Positions 38,501 through 53,052 are shown, numbered from the stretch's first letter. The stretch: DNA of 64,000 nucleotides from Sapria himalayana (GCA_029783825.1 JAREIK010002979.1:383441-447440); one strand, 5' to 3'. Program-made: numbers and translations. Notes: generated from the letters alone by a model not told the origin.

Positions 38501-40103
38501 AAGATAGACTAATAGATAGATAGATAGAGAGATTAATAGATAGATAGCAAAATTGATAGATAGATAGATAGATAGATAATTAGATTGAAAGATAGACAAA
38601 TAGAATGATATTTAGATTAATATTTATATAGATAAATAGATAGATAGATAGTTAGATAGATAGATAGACAGTTTGATAGAAAGATTGATAGTCTTATTAA
38701 TAGACAAATAGCTAGACAGATAGATAGATAGACAGATAAATTTATAGACAAATAGAAAGATAGATACATATAGATAGACAAAAAGATAGGTAGATAGAAA
38801 GATAGATAGATACATAGATAGATAGAGATATAGATTATTAGACAAGTAAATAGACAGATAGATATATTGAGAGATAGAAAAATAGATAGACAAATAGATA
38901 TATAGAATGATAGATAGATATATAGATAGATAAATAGATAGATAGACAGATAGATACACAGATAAATAGACAGATAAATAGACAAATATATAAATAGAAT
39001 ATAGATAAAAAAATAGACATTTATATAGACATATAGATAGACAAATAGGTAGATAAATAGATAAATAGATTGATATACAAATATTTAGACAAATAGATAT
39101 ATAGATAGGCAATTATAAAACAAATCGATAAACAAATAGATAGATAGATAGACATATAGATAGACATATAGAACATATAAATATAAATAGATTGGTATAT
39201 AGGCATATAGACATACAAATAAAAAGTTGTATAAATAGATAGATATATAGACAAAATGATAGATAAATAAAGAGATTAATTTATATACACACTGATAGAT
39301 ATATTGTTATACCAATTGATAAATAGATTGATAGACATATTGATATAGAGATAGATTGATAGATTGATAGGTATATTGATATACAAATTGATAGATAGAT
39401 AGATATACAGATATATAAAGAGATAGATAGACAAATAGATAGATAGAAAGATACATGACAAAATAGATAGATAGAAAGATACATGACAAAATAGATAGAT
39501 AGAAAGATAATTAGAAAGATTGATAATTCGATAAATAGACATATAGATAGACAAGAAATAAATAGATAGATAGATAAATATATAGATAGATAAATAGACA
39601 AAAAGATTTACAAATAGATAAACATATAAATAGATAGATGGAAAGATAGATAAATAGACAAAAAGATTTACAAATAGATAAACATATAAATAGATAGATG
39701 GAAAGATAGATAGATAGACACGCATATAGATAGATATCTAGACCAACATATTGATAGATAGATAGATATATAGAAAGATAGATAGATAGAGACAATGATA
39801 TATAGATAGATAGATATACAGACATACAGACAGACAGATAGATAGATAGATAAATAGACATATAGAATGATAGAGAGATATATAGATAGTTTGACAGATA
39901 GATATATAGATAGTTATAAAGAATGATAAACACATTTATAGACGGATAGATAGATAGATAGAGAAATACATAGACATATAGATAAATAGATAGATAGATA
40001 GGCATATAGATAGATATAGTATTAGGTAGATAGATATATTGACAAATATATATACAAATTGATAGAAAAATAAATAAATAGAGAGACTGACAGAAAGATA
40101 GAT
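33360..40103. repeat. Degenerate GATA array 2
   Basis: 6.7 kb of imperfect GATA (with GACA, GATT, AATA variants) in GATA orientation throughout. It starts directly after the CACTA terminus at 33359 and ends at the hAT terminus at 40104. Small recent duplications are visible: a 60-bp unit at 39601-39660 repeated at 39661-39720 with one difference, and a 28-bp unit near 39450-39505. (TA)n runs lie near 34144-34180. All open frames (minus strand) are repeat artefacts. Confidence 0.95.
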
Positions 40104-40540
40104 TAAAGGTGTCAAATAGGCTAGGCCGGCCCGACACTACATAGGGCTCAACATGATTTAGTTGTGCTTGGCTCGGCATTGCATGCTACAATGCTATGCT
40201 CATGCCCGTGCCGAGCATACACTCGGCACCTGTCGTGCCCTACCAGGACGAGGGAATTCAGCCCACGTGTCATGCCAAGCACTACACGAGGGCCTGGCTC
40301 AGGGGCACGACAGACGTGACCACACACTGAGTTTGGTCACGATGACCCGGCGCCCGATGGCCAAAGCTAGCCAAGCCATGAAAGGGCTACGATGACATGG
40401 AGGCATACCACGAAACGATACTTTTTTTAAAAAATTAGGGTTTTGCCTTGTCCCGAACTAGGCCGAACCTGGTAGATTTTCGGCCAGGGCCCATGTCAGG
40501 ACTGACCTCACAGAACCCTGCCGGGCGAGGCACGACATGG
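40104..40540. mobile_element. hAT terminal fragment, same family as the MITE
   Basis: It starts TAAAGGTGTCAAATAGG, followed by GCCGGCCCGACAC, and continues GC-rich with GGCACG and CGTGCC motifs. At about 40540 it breaks into the CACTA ORF1 sequence of A' (...CACGACATGG then TACACTCACTGCTTC). No right terminus or target duplication is present, so it is a one-ended fragment, probably cut by a deletion. Confidence 0.8.
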
Positions 40541-41910
40541 TACACTCACTGCTTCTTATGACCTCTTATGGTCTCTAAATAGATAGAATCATAGTCAATG
40601 GTTGAAGATCCATAGAACCCTCTACTTGTTGAGAAGCAGTTTTCACACATTCCTCCATTAATTTTTTTGATAAAATAGTTAGAAATACTATTATAGATAT
40701 ACATAAAATTGTTTTATATTTTGCATTCCCACCAACTTTCAAAATTTATTGTGGTACTATTATATATTTTTAATATAATAGATTCTTATAGCAATCATCT
40801 AAGACTTGTTGTCAACAAAATGACCATCTGCTTTCTTCACATGCGTCTTTTTGAAAATCTCATAAAAATGAGGATCTCAACCTAATTATCCAGCCTAGAG
40901 TATGTATTTATTAAGTCATAAAATAACAAATGATAACAAATTTAACAAAATTAATAAAACCATGTACTGATTAAACTTATTTAGACTATTAGGACAACCA
41001 CTAAATATATAAATATTAAAAATTTTAATATTATACTAAATCTTGAGCATGCTTAATGCTCGACTTTAGCCCTCCTATGTGGCTAGATATTTTTGTACCT
41101 AGTCCGGCTACCTCAGTTCATTAATTTTTGCTGGTAATCTCTGATTTTTTTTAACATCTAACTCCTCCCAATACTTAAGCCACTCGGACCAGTCATCCTC
41201 GTATATAAATTTAGCCATTTCTTTTATATTATTCAATTAATGGACAAAATCAGAATACCATTTAGTAGCTTTGTTCTCTGATAATGACTTTATCTTTCCA
41301 TCAAATTTGAGTGCCCATGTGCACTTATTCTATATATAGAAATATCACAAAAAAATTTATATTAATTACAAGGACATAATTATTTACTGCTTGAATAAAA
41401 ACCAACATAATAGTCAACTAAGCAGATACTTAATTTTCAATGCTTTTTTTTCATTATTTTTACCTGAAGTCATTAAAATTAGACTCTTTTGTCAATTCAG
41501 AAACTTTATTCCATGATAATGCTTTAGAATCAACAATTTTCTTGAAAGACTTTGTAATTATAGCAGAACACTTGTGAGATAGAATACAACTATACAAATA
41601 AATAAATAACATTGAAAAAAAAGCAAATCATAACTATATATATAAAAAATTACTAACAGGATCATCATAATATTTTATTCTAGTAATATTTAAATATTTC
41701 TTATACCTCTCATCCACAATCTCAATTACTAACTTAACACTGAATGCAGAAGAATGCACAACATTTGATGATGTCGATGATTTTATAAATGCGGTAACTA
41801 TCGGTGTAAAATGTAGTGTAGAAGATGGTGATGGATCAAAAGTGTTTGTAGGTAGGACAATGGGTGGTGGGCTTATATTTGATAAAGGTGATAGTAAAGG
41901 CGTCAATGAT
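40541..41910 (-). pseudogene. CACTA ORF1 (PF03004-like), decayed, copy in A'
   Basis: From right to left: 41906-41640, Ser/Pro/Thr-rich then VIEIVDERYKKYL; about 41600-41470, KSFKKIVDSKALSWNKVSE; about 41310-41130, FDGKIKSLSENKATKWYSDF and DDWSEWLKYWEELDVKK; about 41100-41030, the HTGGSKS exon in decayed form; about 40900-40800, LG-stop-DPHFYEIFKKTHVKK, where the Arg codon CGA is TGA; and 40700-40541, the start of the segment before the coiled coil. The separated blocks with intervening AT-rich DNA look like exons. This is the most complete ORF1 in the window at its 5' side, but the coiled-coil 3' part has been lost at the hAT junction. Confidence 0.75.
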
Positions 41911-42216
41911 GATGATGGAGATACAAATGTAGATGATGTTTGTGATGTTTAAGTCTGAATATAGTCGGGATGAGATGGTAATATATTTGCAACATGGTAT
42001 AAAATACTAGATAAATTTGGTCCATTATACGTCTTGTCCACCTCCACCATGCCCACATCCTTTAGGTGCCATCTGCTATACAAAAAATAAAAACATAGAA
42101 CAAATAATAGAGATATGTTGAACAACCATGCATTTTATAATAAAAACACACCAATAAATTTCATCAAAATATAGAAAGGTTTTGATAGTTTAATATTATA
42201 ATACAATTATACCAAT

Positions 42217-42447
42217 TTAATTATCGGCATAATTATCATTCTCTAATTGATCTTCTAACATTTCGTCTGATTCTGATGGAAGTTTCAACTCATCTTCAGA
42301 TAGAAATTGATCATCATCAATTTCAATTAGGCCACCAATTGAGTCACATAAATTTACTAGATCATCATCTACATGCACATGCTCAATATTATTTATGTCA
42401 TCTTCTTGGAATGCTGGTGCAATAGTTATGTCTGCACTTCTTTGTTG
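42217..42447 (-). pseudogene. Acidic N-terminal segment, probably first exon of ORF1 in A'
   Basis: An open segment on the minus strand reads EDDINNIEHVHVDDDLVNL, then IEIDDDQFLSEDELKLPSE and a stop at 42217. It is strongly acidic and lies between the GA-rich leader and the ORF1 blocks. Its place suggests the first exon of ORF1, but I know no domain for it. The upstream Ser/Leu/Phe-rich part of the same open frame is just the complement of the GA tract. Confidence 0.45.
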
Positions 42448-42770
42448 AGAGAAAGAAAGGAGGGAGAGAAATATAGAGAAATGGGGAAGAGAGAGAAAGA
42501 GAGAGAAAGAGAGAAATGGGGAAGAGAGAGAAAGGGGAGAGAAAGAAAGAGAGAAAGGGGAGTGAGAGAGAGAGAGAAGGGAGAGAGAGAGAGAGAGAGA
42601 AGGGAGAGAGATAAAGAGAGGGAAAAAATGCAAAAATGAAATAGTGCAAGAAAGAAAATAGAAAGAGAGAGAGAGAAAAAAAAAGAGAGTGTGTGACACA
42701 AAAAGAAAAAGAGGGAAAGAGAGTGACACAGAAAGAATGATAGAGGGAGAGAGAGACACATAGAGAATCT
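42448..42770. repeat. GA-rich leader tract of element A'
   Basis: Imperfect (GA)n with GGGGAAGAGAGAGAAA units, the counterpart of 2517-2790. Three long frames across it have no meaning beyond base composition. Confidence 0.85.
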
Positions 42771-43030
42771 AATGTTAGAATGAGGAAATACAAAAAAGAA
42801 CAAACATATTTCTTCTATACAAACCTATCATATATTACATCTTTTGTCATACATAAGTTCATATATGATCCAGAGGCCCAAGGGGTGGGATTAGGTAAGG
42901 GTACATACTTATTTCAACAGTATGCTATATCGAACCAATGCTATGTGCTTAGATATTATTGATATAATATCTTTTGCCATTTAATTTCAAGTTAGTGCAA
43001 CAAATTAGTAATATCCCATTTATAATTATA
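42771..43030. other. Conserved leader block of element A'
   Basis: Similar to 2791-3055: ACAAACCTATCATATATTAC, TTTTGTCATACATAAGTTC and a CAAGGGGTGGGATTAGGTAA core. The similarity spans all of the block, while the genes downstream differ (TNP2 in A, ORF1 in A'). Confidence 0.65.
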
Positions 43031-44530
43031 TGTTATTATATAACTAGTATATGTAGTTATAAATAGTTAGATATAATTAAAGATATAGTTATATATTGAT
43101 ATATTCATACAAGTAGTTATATGTAGTTATACATAAATATATACAATGTTATAACCAAATATATAGATTTACATATATGTATACATAGTTACAAATATAG
43201 TAATATTAAATTCTATAGAGTGTTACATAGTTATACAAATATTTATATATAGTTATACACATCTAGCTAAACATAATGTTGTATGTTGTTATACAGTAAT
43301 TATAAATATAGTTACATGTTGTTATACATATAGTTACACATATAGTTATACTTATATGTATACATGTAGGTATTTATATTTTTTCATATAAATTTATATA
43401 TGAGCACAAATAGTTATCTATAAGTATAGATTTTGTATAATATATTTTTATATACAAATATATTAAAATGTATATTAAATATATGTTGTTAATTATATAT
43501 TTAAATATATTTATGTATAATGTTTTTATAGTTATACAAGTAGTCAAAGCAAATTATTTATCATTATATGTTATTATAATTATAGTATATATGGTTAAAA
43601 ATAAAGTCATATATAGTTAAACATATAGTTATATATAGATATATTCATACAAGTAGTATATGTAGTTATCCATAAATATATACAATGTTATAAACAAATA
43701 TATAGATTTACATATAAGTATACATAGTTACAAATATAGTTATATTTAATTATATCGAGTGTAACATAGTAATACATATATTTATATATAGTTATATACA
43801 TGTAGTTAAACATAATGCTGTATGTTGTTATACATGTAATTATAAAAATAATTACAAGTGGTTTTACATATATTTACACATATAGGTATACTTATATTTA
43901 TACATGTAGGTATATAGATTTTTTCTTTTAATTTTATTTATTTATACATATAGTTATGTATAGGTATAGATATAGTAAAATACATTTTTATATACTAATA
44001 TATAAAATGTATTATTGAATATATGTTGTTATTTATATATTTAAATATAGTTATGTATACTATTTTTTTTAGTTATACATATAGTCAAAGACAATTATTT
44101 ATAGTTATATGTTCTTATAGCTATAGTATATATAGTTAAAAATAGAGTTATATATAGTTAAACATATAGTTATATATAGATATATTCATATAAGTAGTTA
44201 TAAGTAGTTAAAAATAAATGTATACAACAATATAAACAAATATATAGATTTAATTATATGCATACATATATGTATGCATAGTTACAAATATAGTTATATT
44301 TAATTATATAGTGTTACATAGTTATAAAAATATTTATATATAGTTATTCACATATAGATATATATATGTATATATAGTTAAAGATATAATTATATCTAAC
44401 ATTTTTATAGTTATACATTTAGTAAAATACAATTATATATATTTATATAGTATTATACATATAGTATATTTTGTTAGAAATATAGTTATATATAAGTATA
44501 CATATAGTTATAAATTATTATAAAGTTAAA
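43031..44530. repeat. 540-bp tandem repeat, about 2.7 copies
   Basis: ATTCATACAAGTAGTTATAT at 43103, ATTCATACAAGTAGTATAT at 43643 and ATTCATATAAGTAGTTATA at 44184 are spaced 540 and 541 bp. AAACATAATGTTGTATG at 43270 recurs as AAACATAATGCTGTATG at 43808. The units are similar over their whole length, so this is a true tandem array inside the CACTA leader. Confidence 0.85.
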
Positions 44531-44917
44531 AAAAATTGTTTTGTCTAGTAATAAATATAGTTATAAAATTAGTTTACATAATAATAAATACAGATATAAA
44601 TACTTTTATGTATAATGGCATATGATTATATAATTATTCAAGTGTTTAAATATAATATTTGTTCTTAAATCTTTTTATAAATGTTAATTATATATAATTA
44701 TATATATGTGACACTTTTATAAATTTCATATAATATATATATCACATTTATATAAACATTATAAATATTATAAATTTATATAAAAATTAATATGTTAATA
44801 AATATTTACAAAAATGTATAAACATTTTATATGTTATATAATTGTTATATATAAAATTATATAAATAGATAGTTTTATGTAAATGTTGTGTAGATATTTA
44901 TAAACATTAATACATAC

Positions 44918-44983
<66 letters not shown>

Positions 44984-46500
44984 CATTATAAGTTTATATA
45001 AACATATTACTGTTTATATATAATGTAATACATTTATATATATTAAAGTATAGACATTTATATATAATGTCATACGATTATATAAAAGTATAAATGTTTA
45101 TATATAATATTATCTGTTTATAATATTTTTGGAGACAACAAAAATAGAACTGATAAACATTAAGTTTGTTTTTTCTTAAGTTACAGAAGTAAAAAATATT
45201 AAGCATAATTTTTTTAAGTTACAAAAGCAGAAAACAATATGCAAACAATTTGTATTTGAAATAGATAAAACCCTAAAAATTTTAATAGTAAGAGAACAAA
45301 GTTTGGACTGACCATTTATTGTTTTATTACTAGTGTAGAGTAAAAATCATATAAGTGATATTAAAATAGAATAAAAAAGAAGGAAAATTGGGGGAAGAAA
45401 AATTAAACCCGAATATTCTATAACCAAACTCCACCAATGGTAATTAAATTGATAGAGATATAGATATGTATATAGCATTCCGAAGGAGAAGAGATATGAT
45501 AATATTACCTGATAAAAAGAAGAGATAGATTTTGTAAGTTGCTCCCTTAGTCCCGTCTTGCTTCTCCTCTCATCATCATTGAAAGATAGAAAAAATGATA
45601 AGTGCTTAATGCCTTAGCATCTTTGACAAGGAAACTATAAATACAAAATTGGCTGTAAATAAATAGAAAATAAAGATACAAAAATATAAAAGTAAACAAA
45701 AATTATAAAAAAAAATAATTTAAATAAAAAAAATAAATATATTTTTATTTAACCATAATGATATTATTTCATTAGTAAATAAAATAATAATATATAATAA
45801 TAAAGTATTTCATATATATATATATATATATATAATGGTTATAAATTCATAAGAATTCAATTTATTTTTTATTAATATAATAGAAATAATTATAAAGGCA
45901 TAAAATTTGAATTTTTTAGTCATTATAAATTAGAATATTTTAAGTGTTCATTTAATAACCACACTGAAATATTTATTTTTTAAATCATCAAAATTTTTTT
46001 GATATAATTAAAACATTTATGTATTAATCTTTAAATATCAACTTATTTTTTTTATTTTATGAAAAATTTGAATTTTTTTATTATTCAAAAATTTCAAATC
46101 TTTTAGTCATTATATTTTTAAAAGATTCTTATATTCATAAAAATATTTTTTGTACTTTAATAATATAAATATTTACTTGTTTATTCATTAATTCATATAT
46201 TTGTATAAATTTTTATATTTAATCAAATAATTGTTTATTTTAACTTTTTAATAGTAGTTATTTTTATTTATGTTTATTTATTAATTAAAATATCTAAAAA
46301 ATTATTATAATTAGTTAATAAATTATATAATGTTTTTTAATACAAATATTTAAATATAATAATTAAAAATTTCAGAAAAAAATTTTGTATAATTTTTAAT
46401 TAATTTATAATAAAAAATAGTTATTTTAGTCTAATTTAATATAAATTTTTAGTCGAATTTATATATTTATTAAATTTTTAATTTATAATATATATTTTTA
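44531..46500. other. AT-rich internal DNA of element A'
   Basis: About 2 kb of AT-rich DNA. A (CATA)n/(TA)n microsatellite lies at 44911-44982 and a (TA)n run at 45815-45834. The patch at 45140-45660 is more balanced in composition but has no recognisable coding segment. Confidence 0.6.
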
Positions 46501-47052
46501 TTATTATATGAAGAGATTGTGTCTTTCAAAGATCACTCATCTATAGACCATGAAATACCTTTAATATAGAAAATTAGATAAAATATTAAAATAAATAATA
46601 CTTAAAAAAATTAAATCATTAAAGATTAGCGATGGAAATTATCAATAACCCAAATAGATAGTGAAAAATCCCTAACTAAATACATATATTTTGAGATAAT
46701 AAATATTTAAGGAATAATCGCTTTCAATTATATATAAAATCATAAAAAAATAAATTTAGTTAATTATTTAATGATGGGTTTTGTCTCGTTCTAATTAGCT
46801 AGGGATATTCCATCTCTAATTTCGTCGCTAAATTTCCATCTTTTCTTTGTGCGAATATCTACGATAATTTTAGCGATGGAAGATATTCATTCGAACATTT
46901 CCATCACTAATCCATAACTAATCTATCACAAAATTTTAATTTATTCTAAAATCAAAAATCCATTGTTATACCTTAGCTAATCCCTAGCTAATTATCTAGG
47001 AAATTTATGCCTAGTTAAATTTCCTTAGCTAAATAGATATTTGTTTGTAGTT
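46501..47052. other. Right arm of element A': conserved box, subterminal repeats, terminus
   Basis: The conserved box is at 46508-46600 (TTTCAAAGATCACTCATCTA then TAGACCAT). TTAGCTAGGGATATTCCAT and CTCTAATTTCGTCGCTAAAT units follow, then the mutated terminus TTTGTTTGTAGTT at 47052. TATC array starts within about 20 bp. Confidence 0.75.
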
Positions 47053-47984
47053 ATCAATGTGTATATCTATATGTCTAACTATCTTTATATCTATCTGAAA
47101 TATCAACATGATTATATATCTACATATCTATCTGTTTAATATTTTGGATATCTATGTAACTATCTATCTATCGATCTAGCTTTCTATCTGTCTATCTGTC
47201 TATCTATTAGTTTATCTATCATTCTTAATATCAATCTATTGATCAATCTATAAATATGTCTATTTATTTGTATATCTATCAGTCTAAATATCTATCTATC
47301 TATTGATCTATCTATCCATTTTTCAATCAATCAATCAATCAGTCTACCTATATGTATATCAATCTTTCTATTTTTTTGTCAATCAATCAATCAATCAATA
47401 TAATTATCAATCGATCTATCTATCTGAATATATATTTATCTATCTATTTGTCTATCTATTTGATTATCTATCTGCCTATCTATCTATCTATCTATTTGAC
47501 TATCTAGCTATCCATATATCTATGTGTCTATCTATCTATCTATCTAACTCTCTATCTATCTAACTATAAGTATATCTATCCATCTTTCTATCTACCTGTC
47601 TATCTATCTATCTATATCTATCTATCATTTTGTGGATTTATATATATATCAATCTATCTATCTATCTATCTATCTGTCTATATATATCTATCAATCAATC
47701 AATCTATCTATCTATCTTTCTATCTATATATATCTATCTATTTATCTATCTACTTATCTATCCATCTGCATATCAATCTATCTGTCTATCTAATAATTTG
47801 TATGTCTATCTATCTATCTATCTATCAATCTCTCTACCTTTCTATCTATATTTATATTAATCTGTCTATCTATCTTACTTTTAAACTATCTATCAATCTA
47901 TCTTTTAATCTATTTATCAATCTCTTATTATTAATTGTATATAAATTTGTTTATCAATCAATCTATATATTTATTTATCTATCT

Positions 47985-48034
<50 letters not shown>

Positions 48035-50516
48035 ATATGTCTATCTATCTATATGTCTTATATCTATTTAATTGTTTATCTATCTATCTGTCTGTCTGTC
48101 TATCTATCTTTTTGTCTAACTATCTCTCTATCTATATATCTTTATGTCTATATATTTGTCTATCTAAATTTCTTTGAATCTATCTATCTATATGTCTATC
48201 TATATGTCTATCTATCTATCTATTTGTATATCTATTTATTTATATGTCTATATATTTATGTGCCTATCTATCTATCTATCTATATAATTAACTTTCTAAA
48301 TGTCTATCTATCAGTCTATCTATCTATCTATTTATATAATTAACTTTCTAACTGTCTATCTATCATTATATTTATCTATCTATTTTTCTATATGTCTATC
48401 TATCTATCAATCTATATGTCAATCTATATGCCAATCTATCTGTCTTATCTATTTGAATATCTATCTATCTATATATAAGTCTATCTTTATATGTATCTAT
48501 TTATATATCTACCTGCCTATCTATTTTTTTAATTATTTGTCAATCTATCTGTCTATCTATTTTTGTCTATCTATTTATTTATCTATATATATATATATAT
48601 ATTTGTCAAATACATGTCTATATATCCATCTATCTACCTATCTAATAATTTGTCTATTTATGTATCAATATATCTATCTGTCTATATTTTGGACAATCAA
48701 TATGTCAAACTATCAGTTTATCTATTTATATATCTTTATGTCTATCTATATGACTATCTATCTAATATTCTATCTATATATCTTTATATCTATCTATCTA
48801 TGTATATTTCTATCAAACTTTCTATCTATATGTCTATTTATGTATCTTTCAATCTATCTATCAATATGACTATCAATCTATCTATTTTTTTATCTATCTG
48901 TATATCTTTCTGTCTAACATCTATCAGTCTATCTTTCTATCTATATATAAGTCTATCTTTCTATCTATCTCTATGTCTATCTGTCTATGTTTGTGTGTGT
49001 GCATATCTCACTATCTGTCTATCTATCTATTTATCTATTTCTCTCTCTCTCTCTCTCAATGTATAAATCAATCAATATGTTCATTTATTTGTCTATATAT
49101 TTATCTACCTTTCTATCTATCTTTCTATCTATTTATTTGTCTATCTATCTGTCCATCTATCTCTCTATATATCTATCTATTTTTCTAATAATTTATAAAA
49201 CTATATGTTTATGTATCTATCTATCTATCTATATGTTTATTTATTTATCTATCTATTTATCTAGATGTTTATTTATATATCTATCTATATTTTATTTATC
49301 TATCTATCTATTAATCTATATATTTGTCTATCAATCTATCTATCTATTTGTCTTTCAATTTGTCTATCAATCAATCTATCAATCAATTTATGAATCTCTC
49401 TATGAATCTATCTATCAATCTGCATATCAATCTATTTATCAATCTTTCTACCAATCTATTCATTGATTTTTTTATCAATCTATCAATCAATCTGTGTATA
49501 TATCTATCTATCTTTTTATCTATCCATCATTCTATCTATCAAACTATCTATCAAAATGTTTATCAATATGTCGAGCAATCTATCTATAAATCTATCTATT
49601 AATCTTCCTATCTTATGTATATCTATTTATCTATCTATTTGTCTATCTATCTACTAATTAATTAATCAATCTATCTATCTATTTGAATGTCTATCAATTA
49701 GTTTGTCTGTCTATTTATATATCTTTCTATCTATTTGAATGTCTATCAATCAGTTTGTCTATCTATTTATCTATCTTTCTATCTGTCTGTCTATTTGTCA
49801 AACTATCTATCAACCTATCTATTTTTCTATCTATCTATCTAACTATATGTTTATCTACCCATATATCCATATATATCTATGTTTGTCTATCTGACTATCT
49901 ATTTGTCTATTTATTTGTCTATCTAACTATTTGTTTATCTATATGTCAATTTGTCTATTTAAATATCAATATATTTATTTTCTATATGTTTATCTATAAG
50001 TTTGTATATATGTCTCTATATATGTCTGTCTATCTATTTGTCTATCTGTCTATCTATCAATGAATCTATCTAGTTATCTGTTTAACTATCTGTCTATCTA
50101 AATGTCTATCTATCTGTCTATCTCACTATTTATCTTTCTATTTATCTATATGTCTGTCTATCTTTAGTTTATATGTCTGCTTCTTTTTGTCTATCTATTC
50201 GTCTATCTTTCTCTCTAACTATCTATCTATATGTCGATCAATTTATCTATTTATCGGTCTATCTATCTATCTATTTGTCTATCAAACTATCTGTCTATCT
50301 TTTTATATATTTGAATATCTATTTGTTTATCTCTCTATGTGTCTATCTATCTATTATATATCTATGAGTTTATTTATTTGTTTATCTTTCTATTTATCTA
50401 TCTGTTAGTCTATTTGTCTGTCTATTTGTGTGTATATCTGTCTATCTATATGTTTATCTATTTGTCTGTCTATCTATTTGTCTATCAATCTATTTATCTA
50501 TCTATCTATCTATTTG

Positions 50517-50549
<33 letters not shown>

Positions 50550-50726
50550 GTGTCTATCTATCTATTTATCTATCGATCTATCTATATGTCTATATATCTA
50601 TCTATTTATTAATAAATTAATATTTCTTTTCATTTATCTAACTATATCAATATCTATCTGTCTATCTATCTATATATCTATCTTTCAATTTTTTATCTAT
50701 TTGTATATTTCTCTATCAATCTAAAT

Positions 50727-50760
<34 letters not shown>

Positions 50761-51280
50761 ATCTATCTATAAATCTGTTTATCAATCTATCCCTCAAATT
50801 GTTTACCAATCTATCTATCAATTTGATATCAATCTAACTATTGATCTGTCTATCATTTAATCTTTAAATCTATCTTTCAATCTAATTATCAATCTAACTA
50901 TCTATCTATATATTAATCTATCTATATATTTGACATTGATTTGTCTATTGATCTATCTATTTATCTATCAATATGTTTGTCTAACTAACTATATATTTTC
51001 TATTTGTCTATCTATCTATCTATTTATTTATATTTCTTTATTTCTTTCTTTCTATTTATTTTTATATATATTTATCTATCTATTTATCTATATATCTATT
51101 TGTCTATCTATTAGACTATCTATTAGTCTATTTGTCTATCTATCTGGCTATCAATATATTTATCAATCTATCTATTTAACTATTTTTCTATTAAAGAATC
51201 AAACAATCTATCTATCTATCTATTAATAGATAGGTAGTGAGATCGATTGTTTATCTATATATATTACTTAAAAGACAAAT

Positions 51281-51327
<47 letters not shown>

Positions 51328-53052
51328 TAGGCTTAAGTTGATATAATTAAATAATTATATCTATTTGTCTAATAGATATAATTTATTTTCTAAATTAGAT
51401 TGATAGATTGAGATTATTGTTGATAGATAGACACAGTTTTTAAAATATATCTATCTATATATTTGTATATTAGCTTATGCTTGTATAGTATACTACCTCT
51501 CTAAATTTCTGTATATATTAAAACAAACAGTCAAATGCTTTAAGTTAAAAGAGAGATCTTTCTACCTATATATCTATATATCTGTCTATCTAATTTATAT
51601 ATCTATCTGTCAATCAATCTATCTCTCTATTTTTGAATCATTCTATCAATTTAAATATCAAACTATCTAATCTATCTGTCTATCTATATGCCTATTTGTC
51701 TATCTATCTATCTATCTATTTATTTGTTTATCTATCTATCTATTTTATTGTTTGTCTATTTGTTTTTCTATCTTATATTTATCTATCTACATATCTACCT
51801 AAATATCTTTCTCTCTATCTATCTAAATGTCTATCTATCTGTGTATCTATCTATCTATCTCTTTGTCAAACTATTTGTCTATCTTGTTATCTATCTATCT
51901 ATCTATCATTTTGTCTATCAATATATCTATCTATGTGTATATTAATCTATATATCAATATGCCTATCTATTTCACTATATACTATATTTTAATCTTTATA
52001 TCTATCTATCTATCTATCTATCTATCTCTCTGTCTCTCTATATGTTTTCTATGTGTCTATCTATATGTCTATATATTTGTCTATCTATCTTTCTATCTAT
52101 CTATCTATCTATCTATATGTCAATCTATCTTTCTAATAATCTAAATATTTATATAACTATTAATCTATCTATCTGTTTGTTTATCTACATATATATCTAT
52201 AAGTCTATTTATTTGTCTATCTATCTGTCTATATATCTATCTATATATCTAACTATCTATTTGTTTATCAATTTATCTATCAATCTTTCTATGAATCTAT
52301 TTATCAATATGTTTATAAATCTGTTTATCAAATTGTTTATAAATCTATTTATCAATGTCTCTAAATCTATCTATTTATCTATCTATCAATTTGTCTATCA
52401 ATTTTTTCATTAATCTATCTCTTTATCAATTAATCAATCTATTTTTTATTTATCAATCTATCTTCCTATATATCTTTCTATTTATTTATCTATCTATCCA
52501 TCTATAAGTATATCTATGTGTCTAACTATCTATCTATATATCTAGTATTCTATTTATTTGTCTATTTTTTTATCTATCTATCAATCTATCTAATCTATCA
52601 GTTTAAGAATCTATCTATCCATTTTCTATCTATTTATCTATCTATCTATCTATCCATCTGTCTATTAAACTATCTATCTATCTTTCTATCTATTTGTTTG
52701 TTTGTCAACCTATCTACCTATCTATCTGCATATATGCCTGTTTATCTATCTATCTATTTGGTTGGTTTCTATTTGAATGAATGTCTATTAGCATGTCTAT
52801 TTGTCTACTTAACCTTTTGTCTGTTTATTTAACTATTTGTCTATCTGTCTATATATCTATTTATCTGTCTATCTATATATCTATTTATCTATCTATCTAT
52901 TTATCAGTGTATTTTTCTATGAATCTATATGTCTATCTCTAAGTCTATCTATCTATCTATCTATTTGGGTATATATTTGTTTATATATCTATCTGTCTAT
53001 ATATAATCTGTCTATCTATATGAATATCTAATTGTCTATCAATCTGTCTGTG

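Larger units (their letters stand above)
40541..47052 (-). mobile_element. CACTA element A', left-truncated
   Basis: The right terminus at 47052 reads inwards AACTACAAACAAATATC, a slightly mutated CACTA end, with subterminal repeats, conserved box, AT-rich DNA, 540-bp tandem units, leader block and GA tract in the same order as in element A. It then reads into ORF1 remnants instead of TNP2. The left side is cut by the hAT fragment. Confidence 0.8.
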
